DNA from: Microbulbifer salipaludis
GTDB lineage: Bacteria > Pseudomonadota > Gammaproteobacteria > Pseudomonadales > Cellvibrionaceae
DNA: 64,000 bases
Assembly (NCBI RefSeq): GCF_017303155.1
Contig: NZ_JAEKJR010000002.1
Span: 1,984,001 to 2,048,000, forward strand
Direction: 5' to 3'
Below, piece by piece: positions 35,823-46,356 of the stretch (position 1 is the stretch's first letter; each line of letters begins with the position of its first letter). The translations under genes and the position numbers were made by a program. The notes beneath the pieces were generated by a model that was not told the DNA's origin, searched no databases, and saw nothing but the letters and a program-made list of their open reading frames with translations.

Positions 35823-36530
35823 ATGTTTACGGAGAATTTGTGCAGTCTCAGTGATGAAGATCTGGTTTCTCGGTTTTACGAGGCGCGTCACCACAAGGTC
35901 TTTCAGGAAATTTACCTGCGCTATAAAGATCAGCTGTTTCGCTACTGCGCGCAGATGGCACCGGAATACTGCGTGTCGGCAATGGAATCTTTCTGGAAAA
36001 GCTTTCTGGATGCACCGCCAAAGTTATATCGTCAGCAGCTAAAAAACTGGCTGTATATTCGACTCTGCAGAACCCTACGCTCCCCCTCGGCTAACAGAGA
36101 TAATCCCCAGGCTGAAGAAGCCCGTCTCAGTGAAGCGCTGGCCAGCTCAAGCGTGCTCAGTGCAATTCAGACGCTGCCGCGTCAGCAGAGAAACATTTTC
36201 CTGCTGGTGACCGAGTGCGGCCTGTCACTAGCGACGGCGGCGGACATCGAGCAAATCCCGCTTTCTACCTGCCGTGCTCTGCTGCAGCAGGGTAGAGAGC
36301 ACATGGAACATGCGTTAAACGGGAGCGCGCGCAAGCCGTGGAAGTCTGCAGCAACGCTGGCCCGCGAAGCGGCAGCGCAGGCTCAACGAGCCGACGAGCC
36401 GGCTACCGAGCAGCGCGGCAATGCCTTGCCGACACCCACCAGTTCCAGCCCGATTTTTTCCTGGAAAAAATCCCCGAATTTGGCACCCGCAAGTGCCGCT
36501 GGTGCCAACCGCTCTGTTGAGGTAGTTTGA
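35823..36530 (+). CDS. Sigma-70-like (ECF-type) regulator, divergent
   Basis: ATG 35823 follows a strong AAGGAGG; an upstream in-frame codon is rejected for that reason. The 235-residue protein has an N-terminal region like sigma region 2 (SDEDLVSRFYEARHHKVFQEIYLRYKDQLFRYC) and a region-4-like helix-turn-helix (AIQTLPRQQRNIFLLVTECGLSLATAADIEQIPLSTCRALLQQG). A low-complexity tail of about 70 residues, rich in Ala, Pro and Ser, follows. The core is short and diverged, so whether it binds RNA polymerase is uncertain. It is followed almost directly by a small membrane protein, as in sigma/anti-sigma pairs. Confidence 0.65.
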   Translation: MFTENLCSLSDEDLVSRFYEARHHKVFQEIYLRYKDQLFRYCAQMAPEYCVSAMESFWKSFLDAPPKLYRQQLKNWLYIRLCRTLRSPSANRDNPQAEEARLSEALASSSVLSAIQTLPRQQRNIFLLVTECGLSLATAADIEQIPLSTCRALLQQGREHMEHALNGSARKPWKSAATLAREAAAQAQRADEPATEQRGNALPTPTSSSPIFSWKKSPNLAPASAAGANRSVEVV

Positions 36531-36532
36531 AC

Positions 36533-36994
36533 ATGAACAGAAAATGCTGGGAATCATCCTATCACCACGACTCGGGTCAGCTTCAGATCCCCGCGTCACT
36601 TGATGAAAAATTGCTTGCGAGTGCTCGCGCCATCAAGCCCCGCAGATCGGTCAATAGTCCAAGTAGCAGACTACTGTCAAAGGCCGCTTCCGGGTTTGGC
36701 GCCATCGCTATCGCCATCGTGCTGTTGCACCCTGCGCAATATATTGGGGCAACGCCGGGGCAAATCGGCCACCAGAATAACAGCCGTGAGCTGGGCCTGG
36801 AGCGCTACCGAACCAAGCCTGGGAACCAGGCTGCGACACAAGATGCGTGGCACGCACTGCGAACCGAAGTGAAGGCAGGCAATTACATGGAACTCTGTGC
36901 CCAGTGGCGGCGACAGCAGCGCTCGGTCGGCGATAACCCCCTGCCCGTAGATCTCGCCAGCAAGGCACGGGCGCATTGCCGTATTCTCCCCTGA
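36533..36994 (+). CDS. Small single-pass membrane protein, possible anti-sigma partner
   Basis: ATG 36533 has GAGG 10 bp before it; TTG 36527 would overlap the previous stop. The 153-residue protein has a basic N-terminal region with the pattern IPASLDEKLLASAR, one hydrophobic segment (AIAIAIVLLHPAQYIG) and a mainly hydrophilic C-terminal domain with Cys residues near the end. The topology (cytoplasmic N-terminus, one helix, outer domain) fits an anti-sigma factor for the preceding gene, but no zinc-binding anti-sigma motif is visible, so this is inference from order and topology. Confidence 0.5.
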   Translation: MNRKCWESSYHHDSGQLQIPASLDEKLLASARAIKPRRSVNSPSSRLLSKAASGFGAIAIAIVLLHPAQYIGATPGQIGHQNNSRELGLERYRTKPGNQAATQDAWHALRTEVKAGNYMELCAQWRRQQRSVGDNPLPVDLASKARAHCRILP

Positions 36995-37018
36995 GGATCG
37001 CTTGTCCCATAAATGTAA

Positions 37019-37056
37019 AAAGGGCGTGATGCAAACCGCATCACGCCCTTTTTTTC
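37019..37056. terminator. Bidirectional intrinsic terminator
   Basis: GGGCGTGATGC-AAACC-GCATCACGCCC with A-run on the left and seven Ts on the right. It separates the sigma pair from the convergent acyl-CoA operon. Confidence 0.92.
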
Positions 37057-37073
37057 GACCGGCACTCCCAAGG

Positions 37074-38057
37074 TCAGGGATGGGTCATGGTTAGAACCAC
37101 CTTACCCTGCGCACGACGCTCACCAATCACGGTAAACGCCTGCAGAAAATCTTCCAGAGCGTAAACTTCGGTCGTCAATGGCTGCAGGCTGCCATCCTGC
37201 ACAAACCCCAGTAGTTCACTGAAATTCTGCATATTGCCTCTGGGATCACGCGCAGCCCAGCCCCCCCAGTAGATACCGAGGATATCCCCCGCTTTCAGCA
37301 GCGGCAGATTCAGCGGAAGCTTGGGAATATCGCCGGCAGCAAATCCAACCACCAGGTAGCGACCGCCCCAGGCAATTGAGCGATACGCCTGTTCAGTGAA
37401 TTGGCCACCCACGGGATCATAAATCACGTCCGCGCCCTTATCGTCGGTCAACGCTCGGATACGATCCTTGAGGTTTTCCTTGCTGTAGTTAATCGTCTCA
37501 TCCGCCCCCAGGTCCCGGCAGAAGGCGAGTTTCTCATCGGTAGAGGCACAGGCGATTACCCGAGCCCCCATCAGCTTACCCAGCTGAATTGCCGTTACCC
37601 CTACACCACCGGCAGCACCCAGAACGACCAGGGTTTCGCCTTCTTGCAACTGTGCGCGTTGTTTGAACGCATAGTAGGAAGTCGCATAGGTGATACAGAA
37701 CCCCGCCGCCTGCGGGAAATCCAGCTCACTGGGCATCGGCATCAACAGCTTGTGATCCACATTGACCTGTTCGGCAAAAGCCGCAAGCCCCGGCATGGCA
37801 ATGACCCGATCACCAACGGTGAACCCTTTAACGGCATCGCCCACTTCCCGGATGATGCCGGCACATTCACCACCGGCAACAAACGGAAGCTCAGGCTTCA
37901 CTTGATATTTTCCCTGTACCATCAGGCCATCGGGGAAATTGACTCCGGCCGCATGGACTTCCAGCCGCACCTCGTTGGGTTTCAGGTCTGGCAATGACCA
38001 GTGGCGGATTTTCAGGTTTTCCACGGGGCCGAAGGCCTCGCATACCAGTGCTTGCAT
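37074..38057 (-). CDS. Zinc-free MDR-type quinone oxidoreductase
   Basis: The start is ATG 38057 after GGGAGA, giving 327 residues. It is a medium-chain dehydrogenase/reductase of the NADPH:quinone oxidoreductase group: GroES-like N-terminus (EVHAAGVNFPDGLMVQGKY), dinucleotide fold LVVLGAAGGVGVTAIQLGKLMGARVIA, and YDPVGG. It lacks the structural-zinc cysteines of alcohol dehydrogenases. The typical reaction is NADPH-dependent reduction of quinones or enoyl groups. It is the last gene of a six-gene operon for acyl-CoA metabolism, where an enoyl reductase role is plausible. Confidence 0.85.
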   Translation of the reverse strand: MQALVCEAFGPVENLKIRHWSLPDLKPNEVRLEVHAAGVNFPDGLMVQGKYQVKPELPFVAGGECAGIIREVGDAVKGFTVGDRVIAMPGLAAFAEQVNVDHKLLMPMPSELDFPQAAGFCITYATSYYAFKQRAQLQEGETLVVLGAAGGVGVTAIQLGKLMGARVIACASTDEKLAFCRDLGADETINYSKENLKDRIRALTDDKGADVIYDPVGGQFTEQAYRSIAWGGRYLVVGFAAGDIPKLPLNLPLLKAGDILGIYWGGWAARDPRGNMQNFSELLGFVQDGSLQPLTTEVYALEDFLQAFTVIGERRAQGKVVLTMTHP

Positions 38058-38100
38058 ATCGCTCTCCCTGATTGCTATGGCAATTACGCTTGGGTAAAAA

Positions 38101-38895
38101 TCAGTACGCGGACACACCACCATCCACAGCCAGTGCTTGCCCGGTGACGTAAGTCAGCGCTGGTGAGCAGAGCATCAACATAGCACTGACCACCTCTTCC
38201 GGTTTACCCAGGCGCTTCATGGGGCAACCCGCCGCAAACGTCGCGTGCAACTGATCCGCGGTGGCACCTTCCGGGGCCTGCATATTGGTAACCATCGGGG
38301 TCAATGTGAAAAAGGGGCAGATGGCATTGACGCGCACATTGTGGCGGGCGTATTCCACCGCGGCGGTGCGTGTCATTCCGACCACAGAATGTTTGGCGGC
38401 AGAATAAGAAGAGGCTTTGGGAGCACCGCCGAGGCCGGCCATGGAACTGACATTCAGAATCACACCACTGCCCTGGGTGCGCATCACCTTCAATTGATGC
38501 TTCATACCGAAAAACACCCCTTTCACATTTACCCGGTGTTGCAGGTCAAAGATTTCCTCATCCACATCTTCAAAATGCTGCATGGGCGGGGCAATGCCAG
38601 CGTTATTGATAGCGATGTCCAGGCTGCCAAAATTTTCCCGTGCCAGAGCCACCATCGCCGCACAGTCTGTTTCGGAGGAAACATCGCAAGTCATTGCCTG
38701 AACTTCGACACCCGAAGCAGTCAGCTTCTCTACCACCGACTGCAGACCGGCTTCGTTGATGTCACCCAGCACCAGGCGTGCGCCGCGACGTCCCAGCTCT
38801 TCGGCAACCAGAGCGCCAAAGCCGCTGGCTGCACCAGTAATCACGGCGACCTTGCCGGTAAAGTCCAGAATCGGATCAATACTCAAGTCCATCAT
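38101..38895 (-). CDS. Short-chain dehydrogenase/reductase
   Basis: ATG 38895 overlaps the stop of the preceding SDR gene; ATG 38892 is an alternative. The 264-residue protein shows the SDR set: cofactor motif TGAASGFGALVAEELG, NNAG (NNAGIAPP), catalytic Ser in NVSSMAG, and Tyr-x3-Lys in YSAAKHS. The Asp ending the second strand (LVLGDINEAG) suggests NAD(H). It probably oxidises a 3-hydroxyacyl-CoA or similar intermediate in the operon. Confidence 0.85.
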   Translation of the reverse strand: MMDLSIDPILDFTGKVAVITGAASGFGALVAEELGRRGARLVLGDINEAGLQSVVEKLTASGVEVQAMTCDVSSETDCAAMVALARENFGSLDIAINNAGIAPPMQHFEDVDEEIFDLQHRVNVKGVFFGMKHQLKVMRTQGSGVILNVSSMAGLGGAPKASSYSAAKHSVVGMTRTAAVEYARHNVRVNAICPFFTLTPMVTNMQAPEGATADQLHATFAAGCPMKRLGKPEEVVSAMLMLCSPALTYVTGQALAVDGGVSAY

Positions 38896-39671
38896 CACAT
38901 CCCCCCGCAAGAAGTCAGGCCGCCATCCACCACGACGCATTCGCCGTTGGTATAGCTACCGGCATCGGAAACGAGATACAGCACGGTCCCGGCCATTTCC
39001 TCCGGTTCCGCGTGGCGATGCATGGGAATGTGGCTGATGGCGGTGTTGTAGATTTCTTCATGGGAGAAGAGTGCACCGGCAAACTTGGTTTTGGTGAGAC
39101 CGGGCAACAGCGCATTAACCCGAATATTGAACTGCGCGCATTCCTTGGCAAAGGCCTTGGTCATATTGACTACGGCGGCCTTGGTGATGGAGTAAATCCC
39201 CTGCCCCACACCGGGCTGGAGCGCATTGATCGATGCTGTATTGACGATGCATCCACCGCCGTTTTCTCGCATCAGTTTGCCCGCTTCCACAGACATGAAA
39301 AAGTAACCCCGAATATTGACGTCTACGGTTTTTTCAAAAGCGCCGATATCGGTATCCAGGATGTGACCAAAATAGGGATTGGTCGCGGCATTATTCACCA
39401 GAATATCCAGTTTTCCGTACTGGGCGCGAATGTGGGCAAATACCTGCTCTATATCTTCCATATTGCCAATGTGGCAGGGCAATGCTTCGGCTTTACCACC
39501 GGCGCGGTTAATCGCATCTGCCACTGCCTGACAGCCCTCGATTTTGCGACTGGACACCAGCACATGTGCGCCCTGCTCGGCCAGCAGCTTGGCAATGGCC
39601 TCGCCAATGCCGCGGCTGGCGCCGGTCACCAGCGCAATTTTGCCGCTCAGATCAAAAAGATTGGTCGCCAT
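38895..39671 (-). CDS. Short-chain dehydrogenase/reductase
   Basis: The 258-residue protein follows GGGAGA. It has TGASRGIGEAIAKLLAEQG, NNAATNPYFG, the Ser in NTASINALQP and YSITKAAVVNMTKAFAKE with the Tyr-x3-Lys. The basic residues after the second strand (VSSRKIEGC) suggest NADP(H), so the two adjacent SDRs may use different cofactors. The end overlaps the next start by one base (ATG/TGA). Confidence 0.86.
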   Translation of the reverse strand: MATNLFDLSGKIALVTGASRGIGEAIAKLLAEQGAHVLVSSRKIEGCQAVADAINRAGGKAEALPCHIGNMEDIEQVFAHIRAQYGKLDILVNNAATNPYFGHILDTDIGAFEKTVDVNIRGYFFMSVEAGKLMRENGGGCIVNTASINALQPGVGQGIYSITKAAVVNMTKAFAKECAQFNIRVNALLPGLTKTKFAGALFSHEEIYNTAISHIPMHRHAEPEEMAGTVLYLVSDAGSYTNGECVVVDGGLTSCGGM

Positions 39672-39743
39672 AAGATTCTCCCAACAGTCGGATTATTTGT
39701 TTATCTGTTTATGTGTGTAAGGATCGTTCTACCCACGTCAGTT

Positions 39744-40793
39744 TCAGGACTCCATTTCCACGACATCTAATGCGAGGCTGGCAAGCGGGCCAACAAATGC
39801 GCTGAGCTTCACTGCATCCTTACTGGATGCATTCCCGTCGTGCGCACGCTTCACAACCCCCTGGATGATCGCCGCCAGACGGAAAAAACTAAAGGCCAGG
39901 TAAAAGGCCCAGTTGTCGATATGCCCGATTCCCATACGTTCGCAGTAGCGCGCCACATATTCACGCTCCGTGGGTATACCGAGCTTGCCGCGATCTACCC
40001 CCATTAACCCGGAAATATTGCCGCTGTCTGCGGGCATGCGCAGCTGCATACACTGATAGGCAAGATCCGCAAGCGGGTGACCCAGGGTGGAAAGCTCCCA
40101 GTCCAGCACCGCAATGGCGCGCGGCTCGGTGGGATGGAACATGATATTGTCGAGGCGGTAATCACCATGCACCAGGGATACGCGGCCGTCGTCGGGCGGC
40201 AGGTTTTTTTCAAGCCACAGAATCAACTGATCCATGGCGCTGATGGTTTGTAGTTCTGATGCCCGGTATTGCCCCTGCCAGCGGTCGAACTGCCGCTCGA
40301 AATAGTTTCCCGGGCGCCCGTAGTCGGCAAGCCCCACTTCCTCCAGCTTCACACTATGCAGTGCCGCCAGAACACGGTTCATTTCCTCGTAAAATGCACT
40401 GCGCCCGGGGTTGTCCAGCTCCGGCAGTGCGGCATCCCAGAAGATCCGCCCCTCACAGTATTCCATCAGGTAAAACATGGAACCAAGCACATCGCGGTCT
40501 TCACACAGATGCAGCACCCTGGGTACTGGCACGGCGCTATCGGCGAGCGCCTGCATCACCCGATACTCGCGGTCAACCGCATGGGCGGACTTCAGCAACT
40601 TTCCCGGAGGCTGGCGACGCAGCACATAAGTACCCGCACCCGTCTCAATTTTGAAAGTAGGGTTGGACTGGCCACCAGCAAATTTACTCGCCTGCACGGG
40701 ACCGTCGAACCCAGGCAATTTGCCGCTCAAATAGCCGGACAACGCGTCCGTATCCAGCTGGGTGACTGCTGCGGGGCTTTTTATGTCCGACAT
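39744..40793 (-). CDS. APH-like phosphotransferase (ACAD10/11 N-terminal type)
   Basis: The 349-residue protein has the aminoglycoside-phosphotransferase/choline-kinase fold: ATP-binding FAGGQSNPTFKIETGAGTYVLRRQPPGKLL, catalytic loop LVHGDYRLDNIMFHP with Asp and Asn, and metal motif VLDWELSTLG. It is of the type fused to acyl-CoA dehydrogenase in eukaryotic ACAD10 and ACAD11, which phosphorylate and process 4-hydroxyacyl-CoAs. Here the dehydrogenase is the directly preceding gene (TGAATG junction), so the same chemistry, degradation of 4-hydroxy acids, is likely for this operon. Confidence 0.87.
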   Translation of the reverse strand: MSDIKSPAAVTQLDTDALSGYLSGKLPGFDGPVQASKFAGGQSNPTFKIETGAGTYVLRRQPPGKLLKSAHAVDREYRVMQALADSAVPVPRVLHLCEDRDVLGSMFYLMEYCEGRIFWDAALPELDNPGRSAFYEEMNRVLAALHSVKLEEVGLADYGRPGNYFERQFDRWQGQYRASELQTISAMDQLILWLEKNLPPDDGRVSLVHGDYRLDNIMFHPTEPRAIAVLDWELSTLGHPLADLAYQCMQLRMPADSGNISGLMGVDRGKLGIPTEREYVARYCERMGIGHIDNWAFYLAFSFFRLAAIIQGVVKRAHDGNASSKDAVKLSAFVGPLASLALDVVEMES

Positions 40794-42017
40794 TCAGCCC
40801 TCCTCGGCCGCTTGAGCGGCGTACGCGGCGGCCAGGTTGCGCCCCAGCTGCATCATATGCACCTGGTCCGGGCCGTCGGCCAGACGGATGGTGCGAGCGT
40901 AAGCGTAGGCACGCGCCAAGTGGAAGTCTTGGCCAAGGCCAGCCGCACCGTGAATCTGTATCGCGCGGTCAATAACATTGCAGGCCATCTGCGGTGCGAC
41001 GATTTTGATCATGGCGATCAGGTCGCGGGCGGCCTTGTTGCCAAGACGGTCCATCTGATCCGCGGCCTTGAGTGTCAGCAAACGCGCCTGCTCGATTTCA
41101 CAGGCCGACCGGGCGATATCTTCACGCACGGAGCCCTGCTTAATCATCGGGCGCCCAAACACCACACGATTTTCTGCACGTACTGACATCATTTCGAGCG
41201 CGCGCTGCGCCAGGCCGATCAGACGCATGCAGTGGTGGATACGACCAGGCCCAAGACGCCCCTGGGCAATTTCAAAACCACGCCCCTCACCGAGAATCAG
41301 GTTTTCTTTCGGCACCCGCACATTGTCGAAAATAATTTCCGCGTGGCCTTCCGGTGCATCGTCGTAACCGAACACGGTCATGGGACGGATTACTTTTACG
41401 CCCGGGGTATTCATCGGCACGAGTATCTGCGACTGCTGACGGTACCGGTCTTCGCTGTCCGGTGCCGTCTTGCCCATAACGATCATGATCTGGCAGCGTT
41501 GGTTCATCGCTCCGCTGATGTAAAACTTGTGCCCATTGATGATGTAATCCTCGCCATCGCGCACGATTTCTGTCTCGATATTGGTGGCGTCACTGGACGC
41601 CACCTTCGGTTCAGTCATGGCAAAGGCGGAGCGTATCGCGCCGTCCAGCAATGGCTTCAACCAACGTTCTTGCTGCTGCGGTGAACCGTACTGGGCGAGC
41701 ACTTCCATATTGCCGGTATCCGGCGCGCTACAGTTAAAGACCTCGGAGGAAAACCCCACCCGTCCCATTTCTTCCGCGAGCGGCGCATACTCGAGATTGC
41801 TGAGGCCCGCGCCCCACTTGCTGTCCGGTAAAAAAAGGTTCCACAGCCCAGCATCCCTTGCTTTCTGCTTCAGGGTTTCCATAACCGGCGGCTCGCCCCA
41901 GCGATCCTGCTCAAGCTGTTCGTAATAGGTCTGTTCGACGGGGATCACCTCCTCCGCCATAAACCGCTTCAGGCGAATGAGCAGATCCTGGACTTTCGGG
42001 GAATATTCAAATTTCAT
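40794..42017 (-). CDS. Acyl-CoA dehydrogenase (ACAD11-like)
   Basis: The 407-residue flavoprotein shows ACAD motifs: [74 protein letters not shown], and [24 protein letters not shown] near the end. It oxidises an acyl-CoA, passing electrons to ETF. The directly adjacent APH-like gene mirrors ACAD10/11 fusions of eukaryotes. It follows the histidine-phosphatase gene by about 30 bp and belongs to the same operon. Confidence 0.92.
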   Translation of the reverse strand: MKFEYSPKVQDLLIRLKRFMAEEVIPVEQTYYEQLEQDRWGEPPVMETLKQKARDAGLWNLFLPDSKWGAGLSNLEYAPLAEEMGRVGFSSEVFNCSAPDTGNMEVLAQYGSPQQQERWLKPLLDGAIRSAFAMTEPKVASSDATNIETEIVRDGEDYIINGHKFYISGAMNQRCQIMIVMGKTAPDSEDRYRQQSQILVPMNTPGVKVIRPMTVFGYDDAPEGHAEIIFDNVRVPKENLILGEGRGFEIAQGRLGPGRIHHCMRLIGLAQRALEMMSVRAENRVVFGRPMIKQGSVREDIARSACEIEQARLLTLKAADQMDRLGNKAARDLIAMIKIVAPQMACNVIDRAIQIHGAAGLGQDFHLARAYAYARTIRLADGPDQVHMMQLGRNLAAAYAAQAAEEG

Positions 42018-42049
42018 CGTTATGTTCCCTTGTTATTCTCTTTGGGTTC

Positions 42050-42721
42050 TCAGCTGTAAGTAATGAAGGTGCGGCGTTCGCGGTTGTCCAGATGCGGGAC
42101 GTGATTGAAACTGTGCAGCGTCATACCACTGCGGCCGGCAAAAAAATGACTGACCGCGGTATTTTTTATCTGCATGTTCAACTGCGTAACACTATGGGAC
42201 GGCGCCCCCAGTATTTGCCGCACCATCATGGCAATGGCCCCGCCGGAACTGACGACCAGCGTGCGGCCTCCCTTGGCACCCGCCGCCAGCACACCCAGCA
42301 CTTCTTCAATGCGTTGTTCGAACTGCTGCCAGCTTTCCGTCCCCTCAATTTCGCCAGCAGACCAGGCGTGCATGGCCAATTTCAGAAACCGGTAATAGTC
42401 CCCCCGCGCGGCCCCGGGCGGTGGCGCGGCCTTCGGGTTCTTTTCGCCAAACGCATGCATTATGTGCTTGAAATCAAACTCATTGAGCTGGGGGAGCTCT
42501 TGCACCCGATGACGATCCAGCCCGAGCCCCTCACAAATACCCTGGGCGGTTTCCCGGTGGCGCCTCAGGTCACCACTGACAATATGATCGAACGGTTGCT
42601 CTTCTCCCGCCCAGTGCTCGCCCAGCCAGCGTGCTTGCTGCCAGCCAAGCTCCGAGAGCTGATCGTAGTTGTCGCTGCCAAACGAGGCCTGCCCGTGGCG
42701 CACAACGAAAATTTCTGGCAC
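42050..42721 (-). CDS. Histidine phosphatase family protein
   Basis: The start is GTG 42721, preceded by GGGAGG; the longer open frame has no ribosome site. The 223-residue product begins PEIFVVRHGQASFGSDNYDQLSELGWQQA, with the catalytic RHG, and has the second motif SSGGAIAMMVRQIL. Its substrate could be a phosphorylated acid made by the APH-like kinase of the same operon. It is the first gene after the divergent LysR promoter region. Confidence 0.85.
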   Translation of the reverse strand: MPEIFVVRHGQASFGSDNYDQLSELGWQQARWLGEHWAGEEQPFDHIVSGDLRRHRETAQGICEGLGLDRHRVQELPQLNEFDFKHIMHAFGEKNPKAAPPPGAARGDYYRFLKLAMHAWSAGEIEGTESWQQFEQRIEEVLGVLAAGAKGGRTLVVSSGGAIAMMVRQILGAPSHSVTQLNMQIKNTAVSHFFAGRSGMTLHSFNHVPHLDNRERRTFITYS

Positions 42722-42913
42722 TGCCTGTCCTCCCCTGTTGCGGCACCGTAATGGATACGCTGCCGCATGCGAATTACGGCGCGGGTGACTCACCTGCGCA
42801 TCTTGCCGGGGATAAAGCTAACGATTCCCCATGGATCATCAAAGTTTATTATGTAAATATCCAATCATTCACAGTGGTGATAATGAGCCCCAGGGGTGAG
42901 GAGAGCCTGAACC

Positions 42914-43804
42914 GTGCAATTACAACAAATTGATATGAATCTCTTCCCGGTGCTGGATGCCATCTACAACACCCGTAATCTGACCCGGGCGGCAGAGCGC
43001 CTGCACATTACCCAGCCGGCAGTGAGCAACGCCCTGGCCCGCCTGCGCCGGGCACTGGACGATCCGCTGTTTATTCGCACCCCCAGCGGTATGAGCCCGA
43101 CACCACTGACCGAGAGCATCATGCCCAAGGTGCAGCAGGCACTGGCGCTGCTGGGAAGCAGTGTCACAGAGCACCACCGGTTTGACCCGGCCACGGCGCA
43201 GCGGACGCTGCGGGTTTCGATGAACGACATGGCGGAGACCCTGGTATTACCCCAGCTACTGGAGCACCTGCAGGCGGTGGCACCGGGGATCAGCGTGGAG
43301 TCTTACTATGTGCCGCGGGATCAGCTGGTGAAGGAGCTGGCGGCCAATAGTCTGGATTTTGCGCTGGATGTGCCGATGATTTCTGCGACCCAGTTAAACC
43401 AGTACCGTCTCTCCGCAGACCGCTATCAGTGCATGGTTCGCCCCGATCACCCCCTCGCGGGAGCCTCTAGCCTGACGCTAGAACAGTATCTGGCCTTGGA
43501 GCATATCCACGTATCGAGCCGCCGCAGCGGCCCGGGCATTGCGGATATCGCACTGAACAAACTGGGAAGGCGCCGCAAGGTGCGGTTGCGGGTACAGCAT
43601 TACCGGGTGGCACCACTGGTGGTCCTGAAAACGGATCTGGCGCTGACGGTACCGGTGAGTCTCGCCCAGCAGTACCCGGCCAAGCGCTTCGAGCTACCCT
43701 TTCAAATCCCCCAGATGGACTGGCACCTGTTATGGCATCGCAGTCAGGATGAAGACGACGCCCACCGGTGGCTGCGGGAGCAGGTGCTCAACCTGCTTGG
43801 CTAG
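42914..43804 (+). CDS. LysR-family regulator of the acyl-CoA operon
   Basis: The GTG at 42914 follows GAGGAGAG; ATG 42935 is an alternative. The 296-residue protein has the LysR helix-turn-helix (RNLTRAAERLHITQPAVSNALARLRRALDDPLFIR) of the NodD/LeuO-like subgroup and an effector domain. It is divergent from the six-gene acyl-CoA operon and upstream of fadH, so it probably controls both or either. Its DNA-binding helix differs clearly from that of the LysR at 25814. Confidence 0.87.
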   Translation: MQLQQIDMNLFPVLDAIYNTRNLTRAAERLHITQPAVSNALARLRRALDDPLFIRTPSGMSPTPLTESIMPKVQQALALLGSSVTEHHRFDPATAQRTLRVSMNDMAETLVLPQLLEHLQAVAPGISVESYYVPRDQLVKELAANSLDFALDVPMISATQLNQYRLSADRYQCMVRPDHPLAGASSLTLEQYLALEHIHVSSRRSGPGIADIALNKLGRRRKVRLRVQHYRVAPLVVLKTDLALTVPVSLAQQYPAKRFELPFQIPQMDWHLLWHRSQDEDDAHRWLREQVLNLLG

Positions 43805-43917
43805 GGTTCGAGTTGCCCAGTGCTTGTCTTGATATGCGACAGCTTCAGTGCAATGAAAGCCAGAGCTTTCGGTTGGATTGGTCACTGCCTGCTATGTGGG
43901 AGACTTGCTATCCTTGA

Positions 43918-46056
<2,139 letters not shown>

Positions 46057-46071
46057 TCTCCACTTAGCCTG

Positions 46072-46102
46072 GTGCGGGCAACGACATTCCGGTTGCCCGC
46101 AC
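46072..46102 (+). terminator. Hairpin after fadH
   Basis: GTGCGGGCAAC-N9-GTTGCCCGCAC is a perfect 11-bp stem 16 bp after the fadH stop. The T-run is poor, so it is a likely but not classic terminator. Confidence 0.6.
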
Positions 46103-46356
46103 GTTCTATCCCCTGACATCCCCTGAAGCCGGTTTAACATCGCGCTCTCTCCCCCTGCGCACCCTGCGCCAGCGCCGCAACTGTCCTTCCCTCGCCCGGC
46201 AGAACCCGATCACCAAATCTATACTGGATGATACGGATTGATCTGCCAGGGATGCGCGCCAGTCCTCCGCGATACGCCGCAAGCTACGTTTCTTGCACGG
46301 TGGTTGTGGCCTTCCCTGCTCGTCACAATAACGACCGACAGGAACGTATCTGCGCC

